From Flavobacterium succinicans LMG 10402 (lineage in GTDB: Bacteria > Bacteroidota > Bacteroidia > Flavobacteriales > Flavobacteriaceae): 64,000 nt of DNA. The notes under the pieces are model-generated. The model made no database searches, was not told the origin of the DNA, and worked only from the letters and a program-made list of their open reading frames with translations. Positions 34,020-43,037 of the stretch are shown here, one piece after another (position 1 is the stretch's first letter; the number at the start of each line of letters is the position of its first letter). Location of the stretch: assembly GCF_000611675.1 (NCBI RefSeq), contig NZ_JATV01000006.1, positions 124,001 through 188,000 on the forward strand. Reading direction: 5' to 3'. Made by a program: the position numbers and the translations under genes.

Positions 34020-34343
34020 ATGAATCCTACTAAAGAAGGCAAAAACACGGCCATTGTTAGTTATATCACCATAATTGGAGCCGTGATTGCTATTTTCATG
34101 AACTCAGAAAAAAAAGATACTTTTGCCGCATTTCATATTCGTCAGGCGTTAGGAATTTTTATTTCTTTTTTTCTAATTGGCTATTTCATTGGCTATTTTG
34201 ATAGTTGGATGATCTCATCTGCCTTTTATGTATTCTATTTTATCCTTTGGATTTATGGTTTTACTGCCGCCTTACAAGGAGAAACCAAACTCATTCCGCT
34301 TTTAGGTGAACAATTTCAAAAGATTTTTAAAAACATAAAATAA
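34020..34343 (+). CDS. Small membrane protein, DUF4870/Tic20-like
   Basis: A 107-residue protein with three hydrophobic segments (about 14-30, 45-62, 66-85). The motif FAAFHIRQALGIFI is typical of DUF4870/Tic20-type bacterial membrane proteins. No enzymatic function is known for these. It starts 10 bp after the dihydroorotase-like gene and ends 14 bp before the esterase gene, so it is in the same operon. Confidence 0.65.
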   Translation: MNPTKEGKNTAIVSYITIIGAVIAIFMNSEKKDTFAAFHIRQALGIFISFFLIGYFIGYFDSWMISSAFYVFYFILWIYGFTAALQGETKLIPLLGEQFQKIFKNIK

Positions 34344-34357
34344 ATCAAATACATTTC

Positions 34358-34999
34358 ATGAATTTATCCTTAGAATACAAAATAAGAGAGCCTAAAGTTG
34401 TTTTAGAAAAAAATCCTGTTTTGATTTTACTGCACGGTTACGGTAGTAATGAAGCTGATTTGTTTTCTTTTGCACCAGAATTACCAGAGCATTATTATAT
34501 CATTTCAGCCAGAGCGCCCTATGATTTACAATACGGAAGTTATGCTTGGTATGCGATTAATTTTGATGCCGATCAAAACAAATTTTCAGATAATGATCAA
34601 GCACGCGAATCTCGTGATTGCATTGCGAACTTTATCGACGAATTAACACAACATTACCCTATCAACAAAGAAGAAGTAACTCTTATTGGTTTTAGTCAAG
34701 GTGCTATTTTGAGTTATGCTGTCGCACTTTCTTACCCAGAAAAAATAAAACAAATAGTAGCGATGAGCGGTTATTTGAATCCTGATATCATTACTGAAGA
34801 TTACTTAAAAAACAATCTGAATTCGTTACGCATTTTTGCCTCTCACGGAACTGTAGATCAAGTAATTCCAGTAGAATGGGCTAGAAAAACAACTCCTTTT
34901 ATGGAAAAATTAGGCGTTGCTATAACTTATAAAGAATATCCTATTGGGCATGGTGTTTCGCCGCAAAATTTTTATGATTTTAAAAATTGGTTGCAATAA
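34358..34999 (+). CDS. Alpha/beta-hydrolase, phospholipase/carboxylesterase family
   Basis: A 213-residue hydrolase of the YpfH/acyl-protein-thioesterase type. The oxyanion loop is LLHGYGSNEADL, the nucleophile elbow is GFSQGAILSYAV (Ser near 114), the acid is in ASHGTVDQVIP and the catalytic His in PIGHGVSPQNF. No signal peptide is seen, so it is cytoplasmic. It hydrolyses short-chain esters or thioesters; the natural substrate is unknown. It is last gene of the BatA operon and its terminator is shared with the converging GNAT gene. Confidence 0.88.
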   Translation: MNLSLEYKIREPKVVLEKNPVLILLHGYGSNEADLFSFAPELPEHYYIISARAPYDLQYGSYAWYAINFDADQNKFSDNDQARESRDCIANFIDELTQHYPINKEEVTLIGFSQGAILSYAVALSYPEKIKQIVAMSGYLNPDIITEDYLKNNLNSLRIFASHGTVDQVIPVEWARKTTPFMEKLGVAITYKEYPIGHGVSPQNFYDFKNWLQ

Positions 35000-35024
35000 A
35001 CAAATAGCAGTCCTTTCAAGTACA

Positions 35025-35063
35025 AAAAAAGCGGCTTTAATCCATCGATTAAAGTCGCTTTTT
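35025..35063. terminator. Bidirectional terminator between esterase and GNAT genes
   Basis: AAAAAGCGGCTTTAATC pairs with GATTAAAGTCGCTTTTT around a 4-base loop (one G-U). The right arm contains the GNAT stop codon, so both converging genes use it. Confidence 0.8.
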
Positions 35064-35516
35064 CATTACCGCTTCTACAAAAGGAACTCCCAAATATTCG
35101 ATGGCAAGTTCTTCCACTATCTGCCATCCAAATTTTAGATAAAAATCAACTCCAACTGGAGATGATGCCAAATAAATTTCAGAATGTCCCATTTCTTGCG
35201 CTTCCTTTTCAATATAACAAAGCAACTTTGACCCAATTCCTTTATTAGCATAATCAACATGGGTATAGAACCCCACAATATAATCGTGATCTATAGCAAT
35301 GGTTCCCACTATTGTATTTTCTAGTTTAGCACAAAACATTTGCTGTTTTAGGATTTTTTGTTGAATGGTTTCAATTGAATAATACCTCTTGAAAACTCTC
35401 CATTGTGCATCAGAATAATGTGACCTTAAATAAAATGAGGCATTATTTAAAATCAAATCGCTAATTTCAGCTGCGTCCTTTATGGTTACTCTTTCGATCG
35501 TAGGAGTTACATTCAT
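35049..35516 (-). CDS. GNAT family N-acetyltransferase
   Basis: A 155-residue GNAT protein. Motif A for acetyl-CoA binding is VDYANKGIGSKLLCYIEKEA (about 92-111), motif B is SEIYLASSPVGVDFYLKFGWQ and the N-terminal helices precede it. The length is normal for the family. The acceptor substrate is unknown. It is third gene of a reverse-strand operon (MBL hydrolase, hypothetical, GNAT) with gaps of 14 and 18 bp. Confidence 0.85.
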   Translation of the reverse strand: MNVTPTIERVTIKDAAEISDLILNNASFYLRSHYSDAQWRVFKRYYSIETIQQKILKQQMFCAKLENTIVGTIAIDHDYIVGFYTHVDYANKGIGSKLLCYIEKEAQEMGHSEIYLASSPVGVDFYLKFGWQIVEELAIEYLGVPFVEAVMKKRL

Positions 35517-35534
35517 TTAAACTAATGTCTAAAA

Positions 35535-36035
35535 TTATTTTTGATACAAAATAGACTGATTTACTTCAAACGAAATCGTATCATCGGAGTTGACAAAGTA
35601 TTTTAAGAGTACTTCTCCCCAATATTCTCCATCACTAAAATCAGCAATAATCCAACGGTGATTTAAGATTCTGACTTTGTTGATCACAAATTTATTTGCT
35701 CCAATGCGATCTTGCCCGGTGTAGGGATTGCCTTTTGGATCATCATTATAATCTAATAATTTTTCAGTTACAACAGGAATCAATTGATCAATAAGAATAG
35801 TTTTATTAGGATTACTGGCTTCGAAATAGTTTTGAGCATTCTCATTTTTAGCTAGCGAAAAGTAATTCGCATCGTCTAATTTTAAACCTACTGTTTTGAT
35901 ACTGTCTCGAAGTTTGTTGGCTATTTTTGCACTTTTATCTTGTTCAAATTTCACCTCTTTGCTCAAAAACATATAGGTGTAAATATTGAATAAAACTGCC
36001 AAAATAAAACCATAAAGTAAAAGCGAATTTTTCAT
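35535..36035 (-). CDS. Conserved membrane-anchored hypothetical protein
   Basis: A 166-residue protein with one N-terminal hydrophobic helix (about 5-24) and a periplasmic or cytoplasmic soluble domain of mixed structure. Motifs are NPYTGQDRIGANKFVINKVRI and WIIADFSDGEYWGEVLLKYF. I do not recognise a family with a known function. It lies between an MBL-fold hydrolase and a GNAT gene in the same operon. Confidence 0.6.
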   Translation of the reverse strand: MKNSLLLYGFILAVLFNIYTYMFLSKEVKFEQDKSAKIANKLRDSIKTVGLKLDDANYFSLAKNENAQNYFEASNPNKTILIDQLIPVVTEKLLDYNDDPKGNPYTGQDRIGANKFVINKVRILNHRWIIADFSDGEYWGEVLLKYFVNSDDTISFEVNQSILYQK

Positions 36036-36049
36036 TTTAAATATAAAGA

Positions 36050-36814
36050 TTAAAGGGTAATGGCTAAATTATCATAGGCCAAAAATACATTTTCTGGCAA
36101 TTGTTGTTGTACTTCCTCATGAAAACCTAACAAATGACTAATATGCGTCAAATACACTTTTTTAGGTTGTACTAAAGCAATAAAACTTAATGCTTCTTGA
36201 AGATTAAAATGCGTAGTATGCGGTTCAATACGCAAAGCATTCAATACTAAAACTTCTAAATTTTTCAATTTATCAATTTCTTCTTGAGCTACCGTTTTCA
36301 CATCTGTGAGATAGGCAAAATTTTCTATGCGATACCCAAAAACTTGTAAATTCCCATGCATAACGTTAATCGGAATAACTGTTTTGCCTCCCAGTTCAAA
36401 AGGATGGTCATTGATCACTTCAATCGTCTTTACCGAGGGAGCGCCTGGATATCGGTTTTCGGTTTCAAAAACATAATCAAATCGTTTTTTCAAGTTCTCA
36501 ATAACCCGCTGATGGGCGTAAATAGGCATTTCCCCTTGCTTAAAGTTAAAGGGGCGAATATCGTCTAAACCCGCCGTATGATCTGAATGCTCATGGGTAA
36601 ATAAAATACCATCTACTTTCTGACAATCAGCCGCCAACATTTGTTGTCTAAAATCCGGCCCGCAATCGATAACGTAGGAATGATTATTCCACGACATCCA
36701 GAGCGAAACGCGGAGCCTTTTATCCTTAGGATCAATACTTTTACAAACAGGATGAGAACTCCCAATAATAGGAATTCCTTGTGACGTGCCTGTACCTAAA
36801 AAATAGATGTTCAA
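36050..36814 (-). CDS. MBL-fold metallo-hydrolase (PhnP/RNase Z-like), TTG start
   Basis: A 254-residue hydrolase with the metal motif THEHSDHTAGLDDIRPFN (HxHxDH), a downstream His in NVMHGNLQVFGYRI, Asp in YLTDVKTV and a final His in YLTHISHLLGFH. N-terminal LGTGTSQGIPIIG is the PhnP-type phosphodiesterase signature. The start codon appears to be TTG at 36814, because an in-frame TAA lies three codons upstream and no ATG precedes the conserved LGTGTS. The family cleaves cyclic or nucleotide phosphodiesters; the exact substrate is unknown. First gene of the reverse operon. Confidence 0.87.
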   Translation of the reverse strand: MNIYFLGTGTSQGIPIIGSSHPVCKSIDPKDKRLRVSLWMSWNNHSYVIDCGPDFRQQMLAADCQKVDGILFTHEHSDHTAGLDDIRPFNFKQGEMPIYAHQRVIENLKKRFDYVFETENRYPGAPSVKTIEVINDHPFELGGKTVIPINVMHGNLQVFGYRIENFAYLTDVKTVAQEEIDKLKNLEVLVLNALRIEPHTTHFNLQEALSFIALVQPKKVYLTHISHLLGFHEEVQQQLPENVFLAYDNLAITL

Positions 36815-36832
36815 TGTTTGTTATTTTTTTTA

Positions 36833-36840
36833 CAAAAATA
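36833..36840 (-). promoter_or_regulatory. -7 box of the MBL-hydrolase operon
   Basis: On the reverse strand this reads TATTTTTG (TAnnTTTG), 19 bp before the TTG start codon. It supports initiation at 36814. Confidence 0.55.
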
Positions 36841-36875
36841 GAATTATTTATCATTCAATTCGAAATCGAATTAGT

Positions 36876-36883
36876 TAACTTTG
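36876..36883 (+). promoter_or_regulatory. -7 box of the 485-residue unknown gene
   Basis: TAACTTTG matches TAnnTTTG, 28 bp upstream of the ATG at 36912. Confidence 0.55.
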
Positions 36884-36911
36884 TAACAAAATTCTACTTT
36901 TTAGATAGCCA

Positions 36912-38369
36912 ATGGACACAAAAAAAATCAAACTCAAAGGGGATAAATTTATTGAACAAATTCCATCCATAAAAGACAAAACACTGCGAATAAATCTAAA
37001 CGAGAACATATACGGTACTTTTGCTGAAATTGGTGCGGGACAAGAAACGGTAAGACATTTTTTTAGAGCAGGAGGTTCTTCTGGAACGATTGCGAAAGCA
37101 ATGTCTGCTTATGATAAAGATTTTAGTGACGCAGTATACGGAATCGAAGAAGATGGACGATATGTAACCGAAAGTCGTCTTAAAAAAATGTTGACTTTTG
37201 AAGGAGAATTGATTGAAGAACGTTTGAGCAGAGTCAAACACCCAAACAAGTTATTCTTTAGCTACGCCAATACTGTTGCGACTATCGATTTTGCAAAGCA
37301 ATTCAAAGGCCACGGCTGGGTGGGTATTCGCTACCAATTGGATCCTACTGAGGCGTATAACGAAATTATACTTCACATTCGTTTCAAAGAAACTGACTCT
37401 CGTTTACAACAAGAAACGCTTGGAATCCTTGGGGTGAATTTAATTTATGGTGCTTTTTATAAATACAACGATCCGAAAAAATTGTTGCGCTATTTGTACG
37501 ATCACTTAGATAAAGACCAACTTGAAATAGATACCATCAACTTTTCTGGACCTCGATTTGCTGAAGTTGACAATCGTTTGATGAGTTTACAATTGGTTAA
37601 AAACGGCATGACCGACGCTGTGATGTTCAATCCAGAAGGAAAAAACATTCTTCCTGCAGCCATTTTATACAAGAAAAACATCTTGGCTTTTAGAGGAAGT
37701 TTCCGTCCTGTGACCAAAGTTAATATGGACATGTATGAAAAATCCATCGAAATGTTTTTGGAAGAAAACAAAGTAGAAAAAGAAAACACACAGGTTATCT
37801 TTGAAATTACCTTATCGAATCTTCGTTCTGATGGTGAAATTGATGAAAGAGATTTCATGGATCGAGCCGAATTATTGTGCTCGCTTGGACAAACCGTAAT
37901 GATTTCAAATTTCCAAGAGTATTACAAAGTAGTTGAATATTTCTCTAACTACACCAAAGCCAGAATGGGATTAGCAATGGGCGTTAACAATTTAATTGAT
38001 ATTTTTGACGAGAAATACTACCGCCATTTGAGTGGAGGTATTTTGGAAGCTTTTGGTAAATTGTTTTACCGAGACATGAAAGTATTTTTATATCCGATGA
38101 TTGGTGAAGAAGGCGAAATTATTACCTCAGCCAACCTTAAAGTTCATCCTAGAATGAAAGAGTTGTACAAATTCTTTAAATTCAATGGAAAAGTTGAAGA
38201 CATCACGGACTATGACCCAAAAATCCTTGAGATTTTCTCGAGAGAAGTCCTCAAAATGATTAGCCAAGGTAAGCCTGGATGGGAACCTATGTTACCTTCT
38301 GGTGTTGCAGAAATCATCAAAAAACAGCGCTTATTTGGTTACGATCCAGAAAAAATGTTACAAGCCTAA
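36912..38369 (+). CDS. Large conserved cytoplasmic protein of unknown function
   Basis: A 485-residue soluble protein with no signal peptide or membrane segment. Conserved-looking blocks include NLNENIYGTFAEIGAGQETV (about 28-47), GGSSGTIAKAMSAYDKDFSD, HGWVGIRYQLDPTEAYNEI and the C-terminal GKPGWEPMLPSGVAEIIKKQ. Public entries for such proteins carry unrelated names (TonB receptor, nucleotidyltransferase), but I see no barrel strand pattern and no nucleotidyltransferase HxGH motif. It has its own promoter and terminator. Codon use and length suggest a real, well-expressed gene. Function unknown. Confidence 0.75.
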   Translation: MDTKKIKLKGDKFIEQIPSIKDKTLRINLNENIYGTFAEIGAGQETVRHFFRAGGSSGTIAKAMSAYDKDFSDAVYGIEEDGRYVTESRLKKMLTFEGELIEERLSRVKHPNKLFFSYANTVATIDFAKQFKGHGWVGIRYQLDPTEAYNEIILHIRFKETDSRLQQETLGILGVNLIYGAFYKYNDPKKLLRYLYDHLDKDQLEIDTINFSGPRFAEVDNRLMSLQLVKNGMTDAVMFNPEGKNILPAAILYKKNILAFRGSFRPVTKVNMDMYEKSIEMFLEENKVEKENTQVIFEITLSNLRSDGEIDERDFMDRAELLCSLGQTVMISNFQEYYKVVEYFSNYTKARMGLAMGVNNLIDIFDEKYYRHLSGGILEAFGKLFYRDMKVFLYPMIGEEGEIITSANLKVHPRMKELYKFFKFNGKVEDITDYDPKILEIFSREVLKMISQGKPGWEPMLPSGVAEIIKKQRLFGYDPEKMLQA

Positions 38370-38376
38370 TAAAACC

Positions 38377-38406
38377 GTAAAAGCCAAGTTCTAGACTTGG
38401 CTTTTG
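38377..38406 (+). terminator. Terminator after the 485-residue gene
   Basis: AAAAGCCAAGTT pairs with the ACTTGGCTTTT arm around CTAG, followed by a short T-containing tail. Confidence 0.7.
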
Positions 38407-38411
38407 TATTA

Positions 38412-38870
38412 TTAATGGTTCTTTTTCGATACTTTTTCGTGAAAAGGCAAATATTCGGGTAATGCCGCTGAGCCATACCAAGGAAACACCTCAGCACTTA
38501 ATAAATTGGCTTTGATAGCTGGATCTGTTTCTAATAATTTGTTGGCTTCTTCAATCGTGGCCACATTCAAAATAAAAATCCCTCTCAAATTGGCCTCATT
38601 TTTGCCCATTGGCCCTGCCACAATCAATTTTTTAACGTTGGCCAATTTAGCAATATTAGCCATATGACCAGCAAAGCAATCCGCTATGAATTGCTTATCT
38701 TTAGTCGTATTCGTTCCTGTTTTTAGCAATACAAAAACATAGTTTTTCATACCATATTCATCGGCTCCCAGTTGTTGTGCCAATGATGCATCATATTTTG
38801 GATTGTCATTTTGAGCATAGCTTGAAGTAAATGACAAAAAAAACGTAAAAAGTAGCAGTGTTTTTTTCAT
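38412..38870 (-). CDS. Exported YciI-like protein
   Basis: A 152-residue protein with signal peptide (1-19, ending SSYAQ). Residues 42-140 form a YciI-type ferredoxin-like domain: MKNYVFVLLKTGTNTT, CFAGHMANIAKLA, LIVAGPMG and RGIFILNVATIEEANKLLETDP. The His in GHMANI corresponds to the conserved His of the family. Cytoplasmic YciI proteins are proposed to be small enzymes or binding proteins; exported versions are common in Bacteroidota with unknown role. A -7 box lies at 38911-38918. Confidence 0.82.
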   Translation of the reverse strand: MKKTLLLFTFFLSFTSSYAQNDNPKYDASLAQQLGADEYGMKNYVFVLLKTGTNTTKDKQFIADCFAGHMANIAKLANVKKLIVAGPMGKNEANLRGIFILNVATIEEANKLLETDPAIKANLLSAEVFPWYGSAALPEYLPFHEKVSKKNH

Positions 38871-38910
38871 AACTTGAGAATTAAGAAACAGTGAAGATTT
38901 AAGTAATTAT

Positions 38911-38918
38911 CAAATATA
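38911..38918 (-). promoter_or_regulatory. -7 box of YciI-like gene
   Basis: On the reverse strand this reads TATATTTG (TAnnTTTG), about 40 bp upstream of the start codon. Confidence 0.5.
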
Positions 38919-38956
38919 ATCATTATTTAACAGTCTTGATTCTTTAACATGTAGTA

Positions 38957-38991
38957 ACAAAAAAAGCCAAATAAAACGAATCATTTGGCTT
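38957..38991 (-). terminator. Terminator of the menI-menF-bcp unit
   Basis: On the reverse strand AAGCCAAAT pairs with ATTTGGCTT around a 10-base loop and is followed by a seven-T run, about 25 bp after the bcp stop. Confidence 0.8.
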
Positions 38992-39014
38992 ACTTTAAAC
39001 AACTAAAATTGTTT

Positions 39015-39467
39015 TTATTTCAAAATTTGCGAAGCATGAACTTTTGTCTTAACATCAGAAATCACATCTTCTATAACCCCTTTTTCATCAATCACAAAAG
39101 TGGTTCTATGAATCCCATCGTATTCTTTTCCCATGAACTTCTTGGGTCCCCAGACACCAAAAGCTTGAATCACTGATTTATCTTCATCGGCCAACAAAGG
39201 AAATGGAAACTCATATTTATCTTTAAATTTTGCTTGTGCTTTGGCGCTATCGGCACTTACGCCTAACAAGGCATAATTCTGTGTTTCAAATCGAGCAAAA
39301 TTATCTCTCAAATCACAAGCTTCGGCTGTACAACCTGGCGTATTGGCTTTTGGGTAGAAGAAAACCACCAATTTTTTTCCAGCATAATCAGATAATTGAT
39401 GCGTGTTTCCGTCTTGATCTACTCCAGAAAACTGGGGTGCTTGATCTCCTTTTTTTAATGTTGTCAT
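39015..39467 (-). CDS. bcp: Thioredoxin-dependent thiol peroxidase (peroxiredoxin Q/BCP)
   Basis: A 150-residue peroxiredoxin. The peroxidatic cysteine motif is TPGCTAEACDLRDN with the resolving cysteine five residues later (Cys46 and Cys51), the arrangement of BCP-type enzymes. FFYPKANTPG and RTTFVIDEKGVI are the flanking family motifs. It reduces hydrogen and organic peroxides using thioredoxin. It starts 33 bp after the menF stop and may be co-transcribed with it. Firm. Confidence 0.95.
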   Translation of the reverse strand: MTTLKKGDQAPQFSGVDQDGNTHQLSDYAGKKLVVFFYPKANTPGCTAEACDLRDNFARFETQNYALLGVSADSAKAQAKFKDKYEFPFPLLADEDKSVIQAFGVWGPKKFMGKEYDGIHRTTFVIDEKGVIEDVISDVKTKVHASQILK

Positions 39468-39500
39468 TTATTTGTTTATTTAAATTAAAATTTCTTCCAA

Positions 39501-40589
39501 TTAACCCAAAACCCTTTTCATCGTCATCGATTTGTTGACACTTTCCTCCCATTCTTTCTCTGGAAGACTTTCTAAAGTAATACCGCAACCCATATATAAA
39601 TAAGCTTTTGCTGTATCGGATTTGTCTTCACTTTGCTTAATTTGCATACAACGCAAATTTACAAATAAATGAGATTTTGGTTTATTCAAATAATCTCCTT
39701 TGACATTTAGCTCACCCAAAAAACCAGTATAATAACTGCGGTCATAGCCTTCATTATCCAAAATAAAATCTTTAGCTTGCTCCTTGGGTAATCCGCAAAC
39801 AGCAGGAGTTGGATGCAAAACCGAAACTACTTCTTTTAAACTCGAACTTCGTTTTAGTACGCCTTCGATATCTGTGTTGATGTGCAGCAACTTTCCTGCT
39901 TGAATGGTGTAAGGACTCGAAATTACAATCTCAGAAGTATGGTTTTTAAGACTATCTAAAATAGAATCCGTAACATATTGTTGCTCTTTTTGTTCCTTAT
40001 TTCCCCAAACTGTTGTTCGTTTTTTGGGGTCAAAGGTTTGTGTTCCGGCCAAAGCAGTGGTATAAAACTTAAATTTGTTCGCCTTCAACAATCGTTCGGG
40101 TGTAGCGCCCATCCATAGCCCTATTTTGGGATGAAACCAACAATACGTAAAAGCTGTAGGATACAAAGCAATTAATTTTTCGAAAGTAGTAACAACATCA
40201 AAATTGGACACATTGACCTCTTCTTGTCGAGACAAAACCACTTTATCAAAAACTCCTTTTTTAATCGTTTCGACTCCTTTTTCAATTAGTGCTAAAAAAT
40301 GATTTTTTGCCTCCTGATTTTCATCTGAAGAAGTAACTTTTGTTTCTTCGAAATCAACGGTTGGCACAATCGTTTCCCATTTAACAGACTCTTTGAGTGG
40401 AATCAAAATGATCTGGTTCCCATTGAAAGGTGAAAAAACAAATCCACTTTCTTTAAAATCATCTACAAAAAACAAGTGGTCATTTTTTTGAAAAAAGCCC
40501 ACTATCTTACTTTTATTAGGTTTGTGATAGATAACAAAAGGTAAATTTAAGGCAATTTGCTGCTGTACTTTTATAAAAAAATCAATCAT
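39501..40589 (-). CDS. menF: Isochorismate synthase (chorismate-binding enzyme)
   Basis: A 362-residue member of the chorismate-binding family. The conserved C-terminal fold is visible in KVVLSRQEEV, GLWMGATPERLL, FYTTALAGTQTF, the VLHPTPAVCGLPKEQA loop, RSYYTGFLGEL and the magnesium/acid segment YMGCGITLESLPEKEW. The catalytic Lys and the isochorismate-type LAGT motif favour isochorismate synthase over anthranilate synthase. The N-terminal domain is short compared with E. coli MenF (about 430). It directs chorismate to menaquinone. The adjacent MenI-like thioesterase supports this. Confidence 0.88.
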   Translation of the reverse strand: MIDFFIKVQQQIALNLPFVIYHKPNKSKIVGFFQKNDHLFFVDDFKESGFVFSPFNGNQIILIPLKESVKWETIVPTVDFEETKVTSSDENQEAKNHFLALIEKGVETIKKGVFDKVVLSRQEEVNVSNFDVVTTFEKLIALYPTAFTYCWFHPKIGLWMGATPERLLKANKFKFYTTALAGTQTFDPKKRTTVWGNKEQKEQQYVTDSILDSLKNHTSEIVISSPYTIQAGKLLHINTDIEGVLKRSSSLKEVVSVLHPTPAVCGLPKEQAKDFILDNEGYDRSYYTGFLGELNVKGDYLNKPKSHLFVNLRCMQIKQSEDKSDTAKAYLYMGCGITLESLPEKEWEESVNKSMTMKRVLG

Positions 40590-40616
40590 AACCGCTATTT
40601 TATGGTTGGTAAATAA

Positions 40617-41048
40617 TTAAGGCTTTTTTTGCAAAACCATATTCGTCAATTTACATAAAGAAATCAAATTTCCGGCTTCGTCGGTGATTCTTATTTCCCA
40701 TAAATGTACGGTTTTACCTTTATGAATAATTTTGGCGGTACCGAAAACTACACCTTCACGTATGCTTTTTAGATGATTCACCGAGATTTCAATGCCACGA
40801 ACTTCTTGTTCCTTAGGATTGATAAAAAAGTGAGAAGCCGCACTCCCAACACTCTCTGCCAAAGCCACAGAAGCTCCGCCGTGCAACAATCCCATAGGCT
40901 GATGTACTGTGGAATTGACTGGCATTTTGGCTACCAAAAAACCTTCGCCAGCATCAATGTATTCTATATTTAAGGTCTCCATCAACGTATTCTTCGAAAA
41001 GTCATTGCAAAATTGGAGCATTTTTTCTTTGTCTTTTTCCATTGTCAT
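40617..41048 (-). CDS. menI: Hotdog-fold thioesterase, probable DHNA-CoA thioesterase
   Basis: A 143-residue PaaI/MenI-type thioesterase. The hotdog signature HQPMGLLHGGASVALAESVG carries the substrate loop and the Glu of the 4HBT-II group, and RGIEISVNHLKSIREG and VHLWEIRITDEAGNLISLC complete the sheet. It would hydrolyse 1,4-dihydroxy-2-naphthoyl-CoA in menaquinone synthesis. It lies 27 bp upstream of menF on the same strand, which is the main reason for the specific call. Translation could begin at Met1 or Met3. The hydrolysis specificity itself is not proven. Confidence 0.84.
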   Translation of the reverse strand: MTMEKDKEKMLQFCNDFSKNTLMETLNIEYIDAGEGFLVAKMPVNSTVHQPMGLLHGGASVALAESVGSAASHFFINPKEQEVRGIEISVNHLKSIREGVVFGTAKIIHKGKTVHLWEIRITDEAGNLISLCKLTNMVLQKKP

Positions 41049-41212
41049 TATATTTCTTGTAAAAATAAGCGAACTAATTGGTCAGTACAAACCTATCCTT
41101 GTTTTTTAGTATAATTGACTAGATTTAAAGGCAACAGCCATCACCATCAAATTTGTGGGTTTTGCGATGGCATATTCTAATTAATCGTTATTTTTACCAA
41201 AAAAAATAAGAA

Positions 41213-42745
41213 ATGCGCTCCATTGCTACCGTTTTTATTCTTGGAATTATACTGCTGCTGGGTTCTTGCCGAGCTGATTTTGAAACTGTGGCTAGCACGG
41301 GCGATTTGAAATTTTCTAAGGATACGGTGTATTTGGACACGGTTTTTACCAATATTGGTTCGAGTACGTACCAACTAAAAGTCTATAATAAAAGTAAAAA
41401 GGACATCAACATTCCAATCATTCAATTCGAAAAAGGACTCAATTCGAAATACCGAATGACCGTAGACGGACAGCAAGGAACAGCGGATAAGATTTTCAAA
41501 GACATTACGTTGTTGGCCAAAGACAGTTTGTATATTTTCATCGAAACCACGGCAAGTATCGCTGATGCTAACCCTACTGATTTTTTGTATACCGATAAAA
41601 TTCAATTTGATAGTGGTGCCAATTTACAAACGGTTGAATTGGTTACGCTAATTCAAGATGCTATTTTTCTTTATCCACAGCGATTCGCGGATGGCACGAC
41701 CGAAACTCTGCCGATTGGCAGCGAAAAAATCGAAGGTTTTTATTTGGACGAAAATGACCCAATCAATGGCAATGAGTTGCATTTTACCAAAACAAAAGCT
41801 TATGTTATTTATGGTTATGCTGCAGTTCCTTCGGGAAAAATAGCTGTTTTTGATGCGGGTTCTCGAGTGCATTTTCACGCCAATTCTGGATTGATTGTTG
41901 CCAATCAAGGAAGCATTCAAATCAACGGAACTACCTCAACCACGAATGCTTTAGAAAATGAAGTCATTTTTGAAGGCAATCGCTTAGAGCCCGGATTTTC
42001 GAATGTAGCAGGACAATGGGGAGCGTTATGGCTAACCAACGGAAGCACCAATAACCGCATCAACCATTTGACTATAAAAAATGCAACCATCGGACTTTTG
42101 ATTCAAAATAACGATGGAACTACAGTACAACTAAAAAATACTCAAATCTATAATTCAAGTAACTACGGCATTCTGGCTCAAACGGGAAAAATCGTAGGTG
42201 AAAATGTAGTGATAAACAATGCAGGTGTGGCAAGTTTGGCTTGTTTGTATGGTGGAGAATATAATTTTACGCATTCTACTTTCAATAACAATTGGAACAG
42301 TTCCTCACAAGTTGCAGTTTTGGTCAGCAACTTTATTACTGGCGCCGTTCCTGAGTCTAAAGATTTGACGCAAGCTACTTTTAATAACTGTATCATTTAC
42401 GGCTCTTACTCTAATGAAATGCTGTTGAATAAAAAAGCTACTTCGGCTTTCAATTATCAATTCAATCATTGTTTGCTTAAATTCAACAATAGCAGTAATT
42501 CTTTTACAAATAACCCTTTATACCAATTTGAGACGGATGCCACTCACTACAGTGGGATAATTTTAAACAAAGACCCCAAATTTTTCAAAGTAAATCAGAA
42601 CCAACTCAACATTGACAATACTTCGGCGGCTTTTGCTAAAGGGAATACTAGTTATTTAATTCCATTGGACATTTTAGGAACAAGCAGAACCCTGCCACCT
42701 GATTTGGGTGCTTATCAAAATAAAGCTTTTCCGAAAACCAATTAA
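41213..42745 (+). CDS. Right-handed beta-helix lipoprotein
   Basis: A 510-residue lipoprotein with lipobox LLGSC (Cys19). Residues 25-150 form an Ig-like domain (LDTVFTNIGSSTYQLKVYN). From about 210 to 430 there are short repeated parallel-helix turns rich in Asn and Gly, such as INHLTIKNATIGLLIQNNDG and FNNCIIYGSYSNEMLL. It ends with a PDLGAYQ motif common in such surface proteins. It is probably displayed on the outer membrane. No catalytic residues of pectate lyases are evident. The role could be adhesion or carbohydrate contact; this is a guess from the fold. Confidence 0.75.
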   Translation: MRSIATVFILGIILLLGSCRADFETVASTGDLKFSKDTVYLDTVFTNIGSSTYQLKVYNKSKKDINIPIIQFEKGLNSKYRMTVDGQQGTADKIFKDITLLAKDSLYIFIETTASIADANPTDFLYTDKIQFDSGANLQTVELVTLIQDAIFLYPQRFADGTTETLPIGSEKIEGFYLDENDPINGNELHFTKTKAYVIYGYAAVPSGKIAVFDAGSRVHFHANSGLIVANQGSIQINGTTSTTNALENEVIFEGNRLEPGFSNVAGQWGALWLTNGSTNNRINHLTIKNATIGLLIQNNDGTTVQLKNTQIYNSSNYGILAQTGKIVGENVVINNAGVASLACLYGGEYNFTHSTFNNNWNSSSQVAVLVSNFITGAVPESKDLTQATFNNCIIYGSYSNEMLLNKKATSAFNYQFNHCLLKFNNSSNSFTNNPLYQFETDATHYSGIILNKDPKFFKVNQNQLNIDNTSAAFAKGNTSYLIPLDILGTSRTLPPDLGAYQNKAFPKTN

Positions 42746-42952
42746 TTCTACCGTTTTTTAAAGTATCTCGTCATCAGCATTTAGTTATGCAGATGATGCA
42801 ACTACTTATGCTTTTACGTCAGCACTTTTTTTTGAGAATACATTATAGCTATCTAATTACTCAAAATTTACCATTATATCATACTTCATTAAAAAATAAG
42901 AAAAACCATATTTATATTACTATTTCTTAACATAATGTATAACAAAAAAAGG

Positions 42953-42960
42953 TACTTTTG
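42953..42960 (+). promoter_or_regulatory. -7 box upstream of first secreted nuclease gene
   Basis: TACTTTTG matches TAnnTTTG. The untranslated leader to 43038 would be about 70 nt. Confidence 0.5.
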
Positions 42961-43037
42961 TTATTAAACCTAGATTATAATATTGAAAACCAAACACATA
43001 AAACCCTAATCTATTAACTTAACTAAAACTTGCACTT

